A model generated the notes under the pieces. The model worked only from the letters and a program-made list of their open reading frames with translations, ran no database searches and was not told the DNA's origin. This document shows positions 19,730 to 28,175 of a stretch of 64,000 nt of DNA, piece after piece. The DNA is taken from positions 372,001 to 436,000 of the forward strand of contig NZ_PIUM01000001.1 in NCBI RefSeq assembly GCF_002845745.1, given 5' to 3'. A program made the position numbers and the translations under genes. This DNA comes from Telmatospirillum siberiense (GTDB lineage Bacteria > Pseudomonadota > Alphaproteobacteria > Rhodospirillales > Magnetospirillaceae). How positions within the stretch are numbered: position 1 is the stretch's first letter; each line of letters opens with the position of its first letter.

Positions 19730-20500
19730 TTATGAATCGAGGGCTGTTCTTGGTTGACGATGGCGTCCGTTGCTGTCCGCGTAAAGTTGAAATTGAAGCT
19801 CCATGCGGGCCCGCTGAGCTTCGCGGATATGGAAGCGCGCCGCTTGCTCGGCATGGTCCGGGCTGCGTTTCTGAATGGCGAGAACGATCGCCTGATGTTC
19901 GATGTCGGCGGCGGCCGGCCGGCCGGACACGGCGAAGGTGGTGTCGCGCAACAACGCCATGGCGTCGCGCAGTTCGTTCAGGGTTTGCAGCAAATATCGA
20001 TTGTGAGCCGCGTCGTAGATGGTCTGATGAAGAAGGCGATTGAGATAGGCCACCTTCTCCGAATCCTCGCCGGCCGTGCGTAATTCCTCGAGAAGTCGGC
20101 TCATCGTATCGATTTCCGCCGGCGAGGCATGTTGGGCGGCCAGACCGGCGGCGGCGCCTTCGAGCATTTCGCGCATGGCGTAAAGCTCGACCATCTGTTG
20201 TTTGTTCAATTCCACGACGACTAGGCCGCGGCCGCTCGCCAGTTCCAAAAGCCCCCGCTCCGACAGGCGATGCAACGCTTCGCGGACCGGCGTGCGGCTG
20301 ACCCCCAGAGCCCTGGCGATCTCGTCCTCGCGGACGCGTTCCCCGGGCCGGTATTTGCCGCTTTGAATGGCGTCTCGCAGAACGCAATAGACATATTCCC
20401 CGCGGGATGCGTTGCGATATTCTTCCGGAATGTCGGTCATCGGCTCTTCTAGCATGTCGATCGGTCGCTCGTGATTGTTGCGTAGGGGGACCGGCCTCAT
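19730..20500 (-). CDS. GntR-family regulator with FCD domain
   Basis: The 256-residue protein has an N-terminal winged helix (about 30-95; ALGVSRTPVREALHRL) and an all-helical FCD ligand domain of the FadR subfamily. These regulators usually bind short palindromes and release them on binding an organic acid. Internal ATGs at 20455 and 20440 are alternative starts. It is the gene after the minus-strand flavoprotein gene (84 bases apart). Candidate target sites with a GTATAC core lie in the divergent region at 22173-22250, so it is the likely regulator of the flavoprotein and of tcuAB. Confidence 0.88.
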   Translation of the reverse strand: MRPVPLRNNHERPIDMLEEPMTDIPEEYRNASRGEYVYCVLRDAIQSGKYRPGERVREDEIARALGVSRTPVREALHRLSERGLLELASGRGLVVVELNKQQMVELYAMREMLEGAAAGLAAQHASPAEIDTMSRLLEELRTAGEDSEKVAYLNRLLHQTIYDAAHNRYLLQTLNELRDAMALLRDTTFAVSGRPAAADIEHQAIVLAIQKRSPDHAEQAARFHIREAQRARMELQFQLYADSNGRHRQPRTALDS

Positions 20501-20584
20501 GGAAATTGCGGCCGCTCTCGTGGCGTTTCGTGGCCCGATGTCACGCGGGCTCAGTACATCGAAACATCCTGATGTTTCAATGCA

Positions 20585-22132
20585 TCAGCATGTTTCCGGC
20601 TCTTGTTGCGCTTCTCTCGCGGCGTCGGTCACGGCGAAGGCCGCGTTGCGGCCGGCTCGACGACCCGAGGTGAACGCCCAGCCCAGATGATGTCCATATC
20701 CGCTCAGCAGCAGTCCTCCCTGACCAGCCGATCCAGCGGCGAAAAGGCCAGGAATGGGGTGGTCGTCCGGTCCCAGGACTTCCAGGCGCGGCGTGACCGC
20801 GAGGCCGCCTTCGGCGTGTACGAAGAACGAACGCACCGGTCCCAGGGCGAAGTAGGGGCCTGTCCGCAGGATACGCCGGTTCGCCCCGGCGTCATCGGAT
20901 TCGATGGTCGCCCGAAGTATCGCGGGCGCCATGCCGCAGATCCGGGCCAGTTCCTCGATACTGTCCGCCTTGCGACAGATGTCGCGGCGATTGCGCCGGT
21001 AATCGGGCAGGTAGGCGTAGCCGATGCCGGGGGCGGTGGATATATGGTGGGGCCAGGCTGAGAATTTTTTCGCCAGAGTCCCATCGAGAATGATGAAAGC
21101 CTGCCCGCCCGGTTGTTGGACGATGGTGTAGGGGATGCGCTCCACCGGCCCCTTGACGGCCGATCCGTCCGAGGAGACCAGCAATGCCCCCTCTTCGAAA
21201 AGATGGGCCGACGGAGCAAGCGCGGTGGTCAGGGAACTCATGATGAAGGGGCGCAACAGCGGCAAGGGAAGCCGGTTCATCGCCCATGCCAAGGCGCCGG
21301 CGAGGGCGCGGTAGGGCGGCAGCCGGGTGAGGAACCCCGGCCGCGCCGGCGGTGGAAATCGCATTTCGGGGCCAAGCGCCAAATCGCCGTTGACCACCCG
21401 GGCCCCGACGCGCATGCCCATGATCTGGCCGTCCCCGGTGGCGGTTCGGTTGAGCGCCTCGATTTTCGCGGCCTCATCCGAAATGAAACGGATCTTGAGG
21501 GACGGGCTGTTGGTGAAATCTCCGGTGGCAAGGACGATGCCGCCCCGCGCCCGAACCTCGTGATACCCCTGGTTATCCGAGACGCGCACGCCTGTTACGC
21601 GTCCCTCCTCGATCATCAGTTCGTTGACCTTGCTGTTGTAATGAATGACGACGCCGGAGCGTCTGGCGTGGCGTTCGAGCTGGTAGATGTAGGCGGTGGA
21701 GTTGGGCAGCGCCGCATGCAGCCGCGGCCGGCTCTGCGGCGTTTCGCCCAGGGGGCCGAAAAAGCGGATGCCCTTGTCGAGGAGCCAGCGGAAGGTGTCG
21801 GGAAGATCCTCGCAGAACACGGCCCGCAGTTCGTCGTTGTCGCGTGCCGCCAAGTTTCCGGAAAGTTTGGCCATATCAAGGAAATGATCGCGCGGACAGT
21901 CGCGAATGCCCTTGCGGATCTGGTGCGGCGTGACGCTGGCGCTGATCGAGCCGACCGCCCATGCCGTCGACCCGCCTAGGGAGCGGTTCTTTTCCATCAA
22001 AAGAACGGAACGTCCCAATTCCCGTGCCTCGATGGCGGCGGCCAGGCCGGCGCCGCCGCCGCCGATCACCAGGACATCCCACGTTTCCGTCACCATTCCG
22101 GTTGCCGTCTCATCTCGTCGGCCGCTTGTCAT
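20585..22132 (-). CDS. FAD-dependent oxidoreductase, fumarate-reductase flavoprotein family
   Basis: This 515-residue protein (or 503 from the ATG at 22096) has an N-terminal FAD dinucleotide fold (VLVIGGGGAGLAAAIEARELG), a second flavin contact (GGIVLATGDF) and a C-terminal flavin segment (GLFAAGSAGQGGLLL). Family members include fumarate reductase, ketosteroid dehydrogenase and tricarballylate dehydrogenase; all remove or add hydrogen next to a carbonyl or carboxyl. It is divergent from tcuA, which belongs to the same superfamily. The substrate is unknown, but context suggests a step in organic acid use. Confidence 0.82.
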   Translation of the reverse strand: MTSGRRDETATGMVTETWDVLVIGGGGAGLAAAIEARELGRSVLLMEKNRSLGGSTAWAVGSISASVTPHQIRKGIRDCPRDHFLDMAKLSGNLAARDNDELRAVFCEDLPDTFRWLLDKGIRFFGPLGETPQSRPRLHAALPNSTAYIYQLERHARRSGVVIHYNSKVNELMIEEGRVTGVRVSDNQGYHEVRARGGIVLATGDFTNSPSLKIRFISDEAAKIEALNRTATGDGQIMGMRVGARVVNGDLALGPEMRFPPPARPGFLTRLPPYRALAGALAWAMNRLPLPLLRPFIMSSLTTALAPSAHLFEEGALLVSSDGSAVKGPVERIPYTIVQQPGGQAFIILDGTLAKKFSAWPHHISTAPGIGYAYLPDYRRNRRDICRKADSIEELARICGMAPAILRATIESDDAGANRRILRTGPYFALGPVRSFFVHAEGGLAVTPRLEVLGPDDHPIPGLFAAGSAGQGGLLLSGYGHHLGWAFTSGRRAGRNAAFAVTDAAREAQQEPETC

Positions 22133-22172
22133 GCAGTGTCATCCGGATCCCTGTGACCTTAAGTTGTAAAAT

Positions 22173-22190
22173 ACCATCGTATACAATGGT
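22173..22190. promoter_or_regulatory. candidate GntR operator 1
   Basis: An 18-bp palindrome with one mismatched pair, ACCAT-C-GTATAC-A-ATGGT, lies between the divergent flavoprotein and tcuA genes. Operators of FCD-type GntR regulators are typically short palindromes centred on GTATAC or similar, and such a regulator is encoded next to the flavoprotein gene. Confidence 0.65.
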
Positions 22191-22203
22191 GTTCTATCGG
22201 TTT

Positions 22204-22219
22204 GTCATGCTCGCATGAC
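22204..22219. repeat. perfect 7-bp inverted repeat
   Basis: GTCATGC (22204-22210), two bases, GCATGAC (22213-22219). It lies between the two GTATAC sites in the divergent promoter region and could be a binding site for a second regulator or simply part of the promoter. Confidence 0.5.
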
Positions 22220-22240
22220 GTGTTGACGCTATTTGTATAT

Positions 22241-22255
22241 CAATGTATACAATCG
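22241..22255. promoter_or_regulatory. candidate GntR operator 2
   Basis: CAATGTATACAATCG shares GTATACAAT with operator 1 and has a perfect TGTATACA core. It is 100 bases before the tcuA start, so binding here could affect both divergent promoters. Confidence 0.55.
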
Positions 22256-22354
22256 TCGACAGAAACGGGGCGGCGCCATCCAGAAGGCCTGTGCTCCGGG
22301 ACGCGACCGCGACTGGCTGAGCATCCATCAGCCTCTGACAATGGGACCCTGGGG

Positions 22355-23752
22355 ATGACCGATCTTTCGAAACCTTATGACGTCTTGGTGGTCGGCGGCG
22401 GCAACGCGGCCCTTTGCGCGGCGATCTCCGCCCGCGAAGCGGGGGCCAGCGTACTGATCCTCGAACATGCGCCGAAGGCCTTCCGCGGCGGCAACAGCCG
22501 GCATACCCGCAATTTGCGGACGATGCACCAGGCGCCCACCGCGACGCTGACCGAGGCCTATCTGGAAGAGGAATATTGGGAAGACCTGCGGCGGGTCACC
22601 GGCGGCGAGACCAACGAGGAATTGGCCCGCCTCACCATTCGCTCCACCGCCGACGCCCTGCCCTGGATGGAGGAGCATGGCGTCTGTTTCCAGCCTTCCT
22701 TGAGCGGGACGCTCAGTCTGTCGCGCACCAACGCCTTCTTTCTTGGTGGCGGCAAGGCTCTGGTCAACGCCTATTATCTGACGGCCGAGCGGATGGGGAT
22801 CGACATCCTCTATGATACTGAAGTGACCCATCTCGCCCTTGAGGATGGGGAAATCCGTTCGGCGACCATCACCTGCCGCGGTTTTCCCGAAACCGTCAGG
22901 GCGCGGACGGTGGTCGCCGCCTCGGGCGGGTTCCAGGCCAACATCGGCTGGCTGAGGCGTTATTGGGGCGAAGCCGCCGACAATTTCCTCATTCGCGGCA
23001 CCTCCTACGCGCAAGGGAAAATTCTCGCCGATCTGTCGGAGCAGGGGGTGATGACGGCGGGCGATCCCAAGCAATGCCATGCCGTCGCCATCGACGCGCG
23101 AGCGCCGAAAATGGACGGCGGCATCGTGACCCGCCTCGATTGCGTGCCCTTCAGTATCGTGGTCAACCGCAATGCCCAGCGGTTCTATGACGAGGGCGAG
23201 GATTTCTGGCCGAAGCGCTATGCCATCTGGGGCCGGTTGGTTGCCCAGCAGGAGGCGCAGATCGGCTATTCCATCATCGATGCCAAATGCATCGAGCTTT
23301 TCATGCCTTCGGTGTTTCCCCCGGTGAAAGCCGACACTATCGCCGAACTGGCGGTCAAGCTGGGGCTGGAGCCTGGCGCCCTGGAGAAGACCGTCGCCGA
23401 CTACAACGAGGCCGTGCGGCCGGGGACCTTCGATCACCGGGTTTTGGACGATTGCCGGACGGATGGCCTGTCGCCGCCGAAGACCCATTGGGCGCGGCGC
23501 ATCGACACGCCGCCCTTCTACGGTTATCCGCTGCGTCCCGGCATCACCTTCACCTATCTGGGGGTGAAGGTCGACGAACGGGCCCGCGTGATGCTGAGCG
23601 ACGGCAGGCCCACCGCCAATCTGTTCGCCGCCGGGGAAATCATGGCCGGCAATATCCTGGGACGCGGCTATCTGGCCGGCATCGGGATGGCCATCGGGAC
23701 GGTTTTTGGTCTGATCGCCGGCAGGGAGGCCGCGAAGCATGCGCACAACTGA
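22355..23752 (+). CDS. tcuA: FAD-dependent tricarballylate dehydrogenase
   Basis: The 465-residue flavoprotein begins with an FAD fold (VLVVGGGNAALCAAISAREAG) and carries the TcuA-type segments RGGNSRHTRNLR and, near the C-terminus, AGEIMAGNILGRGYLAG. In Salmonella TcuA oxidises tricarballylate to cis-aconitate, and TcuB reoxidises its flavin. The ATG at 22355 is taken as start because homology begins there. The gene overlaps tcuB by 14 bases. No tcuC permease is adjacent; the MHS transporter at 11982 is a distant candidate. Confidence 0.9.
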   Translation: MTDLSKPYDVLVVGGGNAALCAAISAREAGASVLILEHAPKAFRGGNSRHTRNLRTMHQAPTATLTEAYLEEEYWEDLRRVTGGETNEELARLTIRSTADALPWMEEHGVCFQPSLSGTLSLSRTNAFFLGGGKALVNAYYLTAERMGIDILYDTEVTHLALEDGEIRSATITCRGFPETVRARTVVAASGGFQANIGWLRRYWGEAADNFLIRGTSYAQGKILADLSEQGVMTAGDPKQCHAVAIDARAPKMDGGIVTRLDCVPFSIVVNRNAQRFYDEGEDFWPKRYAIWGRLVAQQEAQIGYSIIDAKCIELFMPSVFPPVKADTIAELAVKLGLEPGALEKTVADYNEAVRPGTFDHRVLDDCRTDGLSPPKTHWARRIDTPPFYGYPLRPGITFTYLGVKVDERARVMLSDGRPTANLFAAGEIMAGNILGRGYLAGIGMAIGTVFGLIAGREAAKHAHN

Positions 23753-24830
23753 CAGCCTGCTGGAGGCTCGCCGCGAGCTCGAAATCTGCAACGCCTGCCG
23801 CTATTGCGAAGGCTTCTGCGCGGTCTTTCCGGCCATGGAACTGCGCCGCGTCTTCAACAATGGCGACCTCAGCTATCTGGCCAATCTCTGCCACAATTGC
23901 CGGGGGTGCTACTACGCCTGCCAATATGCTCCGCCGCACGAATTCGGCATCAATATGCCGAGGACCTTCGCCGAGTTGCGGGCCGAGACCTACGAGGAAT
24001 ACGCTTGGCCGGGTTTCCTGGCGGGGGCCTTCCGCCGTAACGGCGCCGTCATCGCGATTCTGACCGCCCTGTGCCTGGCCGGCGTTCTCATAGCCGCCGC
24101 GCTTTTCCAATCCCCGGCGGTTCTGTTCGGTTCGCATGCCGGACCGGGTGCGTTCTACGCGGTGATTCCCCATGGCGTGATGGTGGCCGTGGCCGGCGTG
24201 ACCGGGCTTTTCGCGCTTTTCGCCCTTCTGGTCGGGTTCATTCGTTTCTGGAGCGACATCGGCGGTCGGGCGGGCGATTTTTTCCGCCCCGCACCCTTGG
24301 CCCGTGCCCTGGGCGATATCCTGACCTTGCGCAATCTGGGCGAGGAGCATGGCTGCAACGACCAGGACGAGGCCTTCTCCTCCCTGCGCCGCCGGTTCCA
24401 CCATGCGCTGTTTTACGGTTTCCTGGCCTGCTTCGCCTCGACCGCGACGGCCACATTTTACGAATATGGCCTGTCGATGATTTCGCCCTTCCATCTGTTC
24501 AGCCTGCCCGTGGTGCTGGGCACGGTGGGCGGCATCGGCATCGTCGTCGGTTGTGCCGGCATGCTGTGGCTCAAAATGGCCAGCGACCAGGCGCCCGGCG
24601 CCCGTCGCCTGTTGGGCGGCGACGTCGCCTTCGTCCTGCTGCTCGCCTTGTCCTCGGTCAGCGGACTGACCTTGCTGGCCCTGCGCGGAACATCGGGCAT
24701 GGGCATCACCCTGGCCCTGCATCTGGGGTTCGTCCTGACGTTGTTCCTGTCGCTGCCTTACAGCAAGTTCGTCCATGCCATCTATCGGGCGGGCGCCTTG
24801 CTGCGCTATGCCCTGGAAAGGCGGTCGTAA
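23739..24830 (+). CDS. tcuB: tricarballylate utilisation protein B (Fe-S/heme membrane electron carrier)
   Basis: The 363-residue protein has two N-terminal cysteine motifs (CNACRYCEGFCAVFP and CHNCRGCYYACQYAPPH) for two 4Fe-4S clusters, followed by about six membrane helices from residue 100 on. TcuB takes electrons from reduced TcuA and passes them to the quinone pool. It starts inside tcuA. It is complete and the last gene of its transcription unit. Confidence 0.92.
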   Translation: MRTTDSLLEARRELEICNACRYCEGFCAVFPAMELRRVFNNGDLSYLANLCHNCRGCYYACQYAPPHEFGINMPRTFAELRAETYEEYAWPGFLAGAFRRNGAVIAILTALCLAGVLIAAALFQSPAVLFGSHAGPGAFYAVIPHGVMVAVAGVTGLFALFALLVGFIRFWSDIGGRAGDFFRPAPLARALGDILTLRNLGEEHGCNDQDEAFSSLRRRFHHALFYGFLACFASTATATFYEYGLSMISPFHLFSLPVVLGTVGGIGIVVGCAGMLWLKMASDQAPGARRLLGGDVAFVLLLALSSVSGLTLLALRGTSGMGITLALHLGFVLTLFLSLPYSKFVHAIYRAGALLRYALERRS

Positions 24831-25012
24831 GGGGCGAAATCTCCATCTTCGCTGACGGACAGGGCTGAACGTGAGCCGCGGGCACCTCTTACGACGCCCG
24901 GACCAGACGTTAACCTGAACAGGTTGCCCTTGGTCCCCTGCAAGACGCGTTGAAGGATTGCCAAGGGTATGGTAACCCATGGATCCGTTTCGAGGCGAAG
25001 AGGGAGTTCGGC

Positions 25013-25312
25013 ATGTCCAAGGTCCGCATCTATCGTCCGGCCAAGAGCGCCATGCAGTCCGGGCGCGCCAACAGCCGGCAATGGATTGTCGAGTTCGAGC
25101 CGTCCGATCGCAAGGAACCCGATCCCCTGATGGGGTGGAACGGTTCGCATGATACCTTGGCCCAGTTGCGGATGCGCTTCGCCACCAGGGAGGACGCCGT
25201 CGCCTTCGCCGAGCGTGAAGGGCTGGCTTACGACGTGGCCGACGAGCGTCCGCTGAAACAGGTGAAGCCTAAAAGCTACGCCGATAATTTCCGCTTCGAC
25301 CGGGTCGTCTGA
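25013..25312 (+). CDS. NADH dehydrogenase accessory subunit, NDUFS4/18-kDa homologue
   Basis: The 99-residue protein matches the ETC complex I subunit family throughout: KVRIYRPAKSAMQSG, the NSRQWIVEFEP motif, MGWNGSHDTLAQLRMRF, and YADNFRFDR at the end. In mitochondria NDUFS4 helps assemble and stabilise the NADH-oxidising module of complex I; alphaproteobacteria keep it away from the nuo operon, as here. The start at 25013 follows a GAGGGAG ribosome site. It is monocistronic and followed by a tRNA gene. Confidence 0.93.
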   Translation: MSKVRIYRPAKSAMQSGRANSRQWIVEFEPSDRKEPDPLMGWNGSHDTLAQLRMRFATREDAVAFAEREGLAYDVADERPLKQVKPKSYADNFRFDRVV

Positions 25313-25356
25313 TCCGGATCGCTCCTCCGGCCCGGTTTCAGGCCGGAAGGTCCCGC

Positions 25357-25433
25357 GGCCCCGTAGCTCAGTTGGATAGAGCACTCGCCTTCTAAGCGAG
25401 TTGTCGCTGGTTCGAATCCAGCCGGGGTCGCCA
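25357..25433 (+). tRNA. tRNA-Arg (anticodon UCU)
   Basis: A 77-base cloverleaf: acceptor GGCCCCG pairs with CGGGGTC (one G-T pair), D arm AGCTCAGTTGGATAGAGC, anticodon stem CTCGC/GCGAG around CTTCTAA giving UCU, T arm TGGTTCGAATCCA, and encoded CCA. Confidence 0.97.
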
Positions 25434-25587
25434 ATCTTTTTTGTCCTTTTCTACAATCGGCGGCGACCGCGTTCGAGCCTTGATCGGCAAACGCCGGAAC
25501 TCGCCGATTTTCAGCGTCCTTCCGGTCGCCTACTGCCTTCCTGAAGGGCGCTGACCGGGCCTCCACTGCGCCGGAACCTGGATCTCG

Positions 25588-25636
25588 TTGACAGGGAGTG
25601 TCTTTAAGACCATCATTTCGTCAGTTATCGAAATGA
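25588..25636 (+). promoter_or_regulatory. ars promoter and probable ArsR operator
   Basis: A perfect -35 box TTGACA (25588-25593) is followed after 17 bases by a weak -10 at 25611-25616. Overlapping the -10 is an inverted repeat TCATTTCG (25613-25620) and CGAAATGA (25629-25636). An operator over the -10 region fits repression by ArsR, encoded 19 bases downstream. Confidence 0.65.
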
Positions 25637-25654
25637 CGATGGTGATCTCCCTTC

Positions 25655-26077
25655 ATGCTTGAAACCTTTGAAACCGTTTCCAAAGCCGTTGCCGATCCCA
25701 GCCGGGTGCGCATCCTGAAGCTTCTGGAAGGCGGCGAGCTGTGCGTCTGCCAGGTTACCGCCGTGTTGGATCTCGCGCCCGCCACCGTTTCGAAGCATCT
25801 GGCCATGCTGAAAATCGCGGGATTGCTCCAACAACGCCGGGACGGCAAGTGGGTCTACTACCGGCTGGCTGAACGGGAACTCAATCCTTGCGCCCGCAAA
25901 TTCCTGGGCCTGATCGGCGGATGTCTCAATGAGGATCCGACCATCGAGGAAGACCGCCGGATGCTGGCCTTGGTCAACGCGGTTCCGGTGCAGGTTCTTT
26001 GCAACGAAGGGCGCGCCGCTCTCGCTTCGAACGCTCCGGCCTCCAAGGCGCCATCCTGCTGCGGAGGGCCTTCGTGA
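25655..26077 (+). CDS. arsR: ArsR/SmtB-family arsenic-responsive repressor
   Basis: This 140-residue winged-helix protein has the ELCVCQV cysteine pair near residue 30 typical of As(III)-sensing ArsR, a recognition helix (APATVSKHLAMLKIAG) and a C-terminal CC pair. It should repress the operon until As(III) or Sb(III) binds. It is first in arsR-arsC-acr3-arsD-arsA and faces an inverted repeat overlapping the promoter. Confidence 0.93.
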   Translation: MLETFETVSKAVADPSRVRILKLLEGGELCVCQVTAVLDLAPATVSKHLAMLKIAGLLQQRRDGKWVYYRLAERELNPCARKFLGLIGGCLNEDPTIEEDRRMLALVNAVPVQVLCNEGRAALASNAPASKAPSCCGGPS

Positions 26078-26162
26078 GCGCGAAGCCTTCGCCGGGACGA
26101 TATCGGCCGAGCCCCCAGAGACCACCGAACCCCTGAAAACCTTAGAAGGATCGACAGCGATC

Positions 26163-26621
26163 ATGACCGACAAACCCATCAATGTTCTCGTCCTTTGCAC
26201 CGGGAACAGCGCGCGCAGCGTCCTGGGCGAATGCCTGATCAATCGCCTGGGGGGAGGCAAGTGGAAGGCCTACAGCGCCGGCAGTCATCCGACCGGGCGG
26301 GTCAACCCGTTTTCCATCGAAGTGCTCAAGGAGAATGGATATTCCACCGAAGGGCTGCGCTCGAAATCGTGGGACGAATTCGCCCTGCCGGACGCGCCCA
26401 GGATGGATCTGGTGATTACCGTCTGCGACAACGCCGCCGGTGAGGTCTGCCCGATCTGGCCGGGCCATCCCTCCAAGGTCCATATCGGTTTCCCCGATCC
26501 CGCCCATGCCCAGGGCACGCACCAGGAACGGCTGGCAGAGTTCCGCAAGGTCTACGCCATGATCGAAACCAAAATCCGCAAGCTGATCGATGTCGGTCCG
26601 GAACGCGCGGGAGAAGTTTGA
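26163..26621 (+). CDS. arsC: arsenate reductase, low-molecular-weight phosphatase family
   Basis: The 152-residue protein has the CX5R catalytic loop (LCTGNSARS) near residue 12 and downstream VCDNAAGEVCPIWPG with redox cysteines. It reduces arsenate to arsenite for export. The ATG at 26163 follows AGAAGGA. The stop overlaps the acr3 start as TGATG, showing coupling of reduction to efflux. Confidence 0.92.
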   Translation: MTDKPINVLVLCTGNSARSVLGECLINRLGGGKWKAYSAGSHPTGRVNPFSIEVLKENGYSTEGLRSKSWDEFALPDAPRMDLVITVCDNAAGEVCPIWPGHPSKVHIGFPDPAHAQGTHQERLAEFRKVYAMIETKIRKLIDVGPERAGEV

Positions 26622-27736
26622 TGTCAAGACGGGATGTCGTCACGAAGGGGGCCGCCGCCAAGGCCCCGATGGGGGTTTTCGAGCGCTATCTGACGCTCTG
26701 GGTCGCCTTGTGCATCATCGCCGGCGTTACCCTTGGCCATTTTCTTCCCGCGCCGTTTCACGCCATCGGGCGGATGGAGGTGGCCCAGGTCAATCTGCCG
26801 GTGGCGGTGCTGATCTGGCTGATGATCATTCCCATGCTGTTGAAGATCGACTTCGGCGCCCTGCACCGGGTCCGGGAGCATTGGAAGGGCATCGGCGTCA
26901 CCCTGTTCATCAACTGGGCGGTCAAGCCGTTCTCCATGGCGCTGTTGGGCTATGTCTTCATCAGCACCCTGTTTCGTCCCTATCTTCCGGCCGGGCAGAT
27001 CGACAGCTATATCGCTGGACTGATCCTGCTGGCCGCCGCCCCCTGCACGGCCATGGTCTTCGTCTGGAGCAACCTTTGCGAGGGCGAGCCGCATTTCACC
27101 TTGTCGCAGGTGGCGTTGAACGACACCATCATGGTTTTCGCCTTTGCCCCGATCGTCGGCCTGCTGCTGGGGCTGTCTTCCATCACCGTGCCGTGGGACA
27201 CCCTGCTGCTGTCGGTGCTGCTCTATATCGTCGTGCCGGTCATCGTCTCGCAACTCCTGCGCAAGGCGCTCTTGGCGAATGGCCCGCAAGCGCTGGCCGT
27301 CACGCTGGCGAAACTCGGGCCTCTTTCCCTGCTGGCGCTGTTGACCACCCTGGTCCTGCTGTTCGCTTTTCAGGGCGAGCAGATCATCACCCAGCCGCTG
27401 ATCATCCTGATGCTGGCGGTGCCGATCACCATCCAGGTCTATTTCAATTCCGGCTTGGCTTATCTGCTCAACAGGAAGCTGGGGGTCGCCCATTGTGTCG
27501 CCGGCCCGTCGGCGCTGATCGGCGCCAGCAATTTCTTCGAACTGGCCGTGGCGGCCGCCATCAGCCTGTTCGGCTTCCAGTCGGGGGCGGCGCTGGCCAC
27601 GGTGGTCGGCGTGCTGATCGAGGTTCCGGTGATGCTCTCGGTGGTCAAGATCGTCAACAGTTCCAAGGATTGGTACGAAGCCGGGGCGGGGATCGAGGAC
27701 GTCGTTCCCGTTATTCAAGAAGAGCCCCGGCCCTGA
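26621..27736 (+). CDS. acr3: arsenite efflux permease, ACR3 family
   Basis: The 371-residue protein has about ten membrane helices and the ACR3 signature AAPCTAMVFVWSNLCEG in the fourth helix, including the cysteine essential for transport; later SGLAYLLNRKLG and PSALIGASNFFELAVA are also typical. It exports arsenite across the inner membrane. ArsA and ArsD are encoded directly downstream, so here the ACR3 permease may be energised by ATP, a pairing more familiar with ArsB. Confidence 0.94.
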   Translation: MSRRDVVTKGAAAKAPMGVFERYLTLWVALCIIAGVTLGHFLPAPFHAIGRMEVAQVNLPVAVLIWLMIIPMLLKIDFGALHRVREHWKGIGVTLFINWAVKPFSMALLGYVFISTLFRPYLPAGQIDSYIAGLILLAAAPCTAMVFVWSNLCEGEPHFTLSQVALNDTIMVFAFAPIVGLLLGLSSITVPWDTLLLSVLLYIVVPVIVSQLLRKALLANGPQALAVTLAKLGPLSLLALLTTLVLLFAFQGEQIITQPLIILMLAVPITIQVYFNSGLAYLLNRKLGVAHCVAGPSALIGASNFFELAVAAAISLFGFQSGAALATVVGVLIEVPVMLSVVKIVNSSKDWYEAGAGIEDVVPVIQEEPRP

Positions 27737-27802
27737 CGCAAAACTATCGCAAGGTGGTTTCCAGTGATGCCGACCGCTTGCGAGGATGAAAAAGGCAAAG
27801 CC

Positions 27803-28168
27803 ATGAAAAAACTTGAAATCTACGACCCGGCCATGTGTTGCTCGACCGGCGTTTGCGGTCCCGAGGTCGATCCCGTGCTGGTGACTTTCGCAGCCGACCT
27901 GAAATGGCTGGCCGAGCGGGGGGTGAGCGTGCAGCGTTACAATCTCGGTCAAGATCCTCAGGCCTTCGCCGCCAATCCGGCCGTGCTCAGGGAGATGGAG
28001 GCCGGAATGGACCGGTTGCCGATCATCGTCCTTGATGGGCATATCGTTTCGACCGGTGTCTATCCGTCGCGGGACCAGTTGACACGGAAGCTTGGCCTCC
28101 CGAACGAGGAGCCCCCCCGCGAGAAAGCGTCTTCCTGCTGCTCTCCCAAGTCGGGCTGTTGCGGGTGA
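27803..28168 (+). CDS. arsD: arsenite metallochaperone ArsD
   Basis: The 121-residue protein has the metalloid-binding cysteines exactly where the family places them: C12, C13 and C18 (MCCSTGVCG), plus two further vicinal pairs near the C-terminus (SSCCSPKSGCCG). ArsD hands As(III) to ArsA. The start at 27803 fixes this numbering. It lies seven bases before arsA. Confidence 0.94.
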   Translation: MKKLEIYDPAMCCSTGVCGPEVDPVLVTFAADLKWLAERGVSVQRYNLGQDPQAFAANPAVLREMEAGMDRLPIIVLDGHIVSTGVYPSRDQLTRKLGLPNEEPPREKASSCCSPKSGCCG

Positions 28169-28175
28169 TCCCGTC

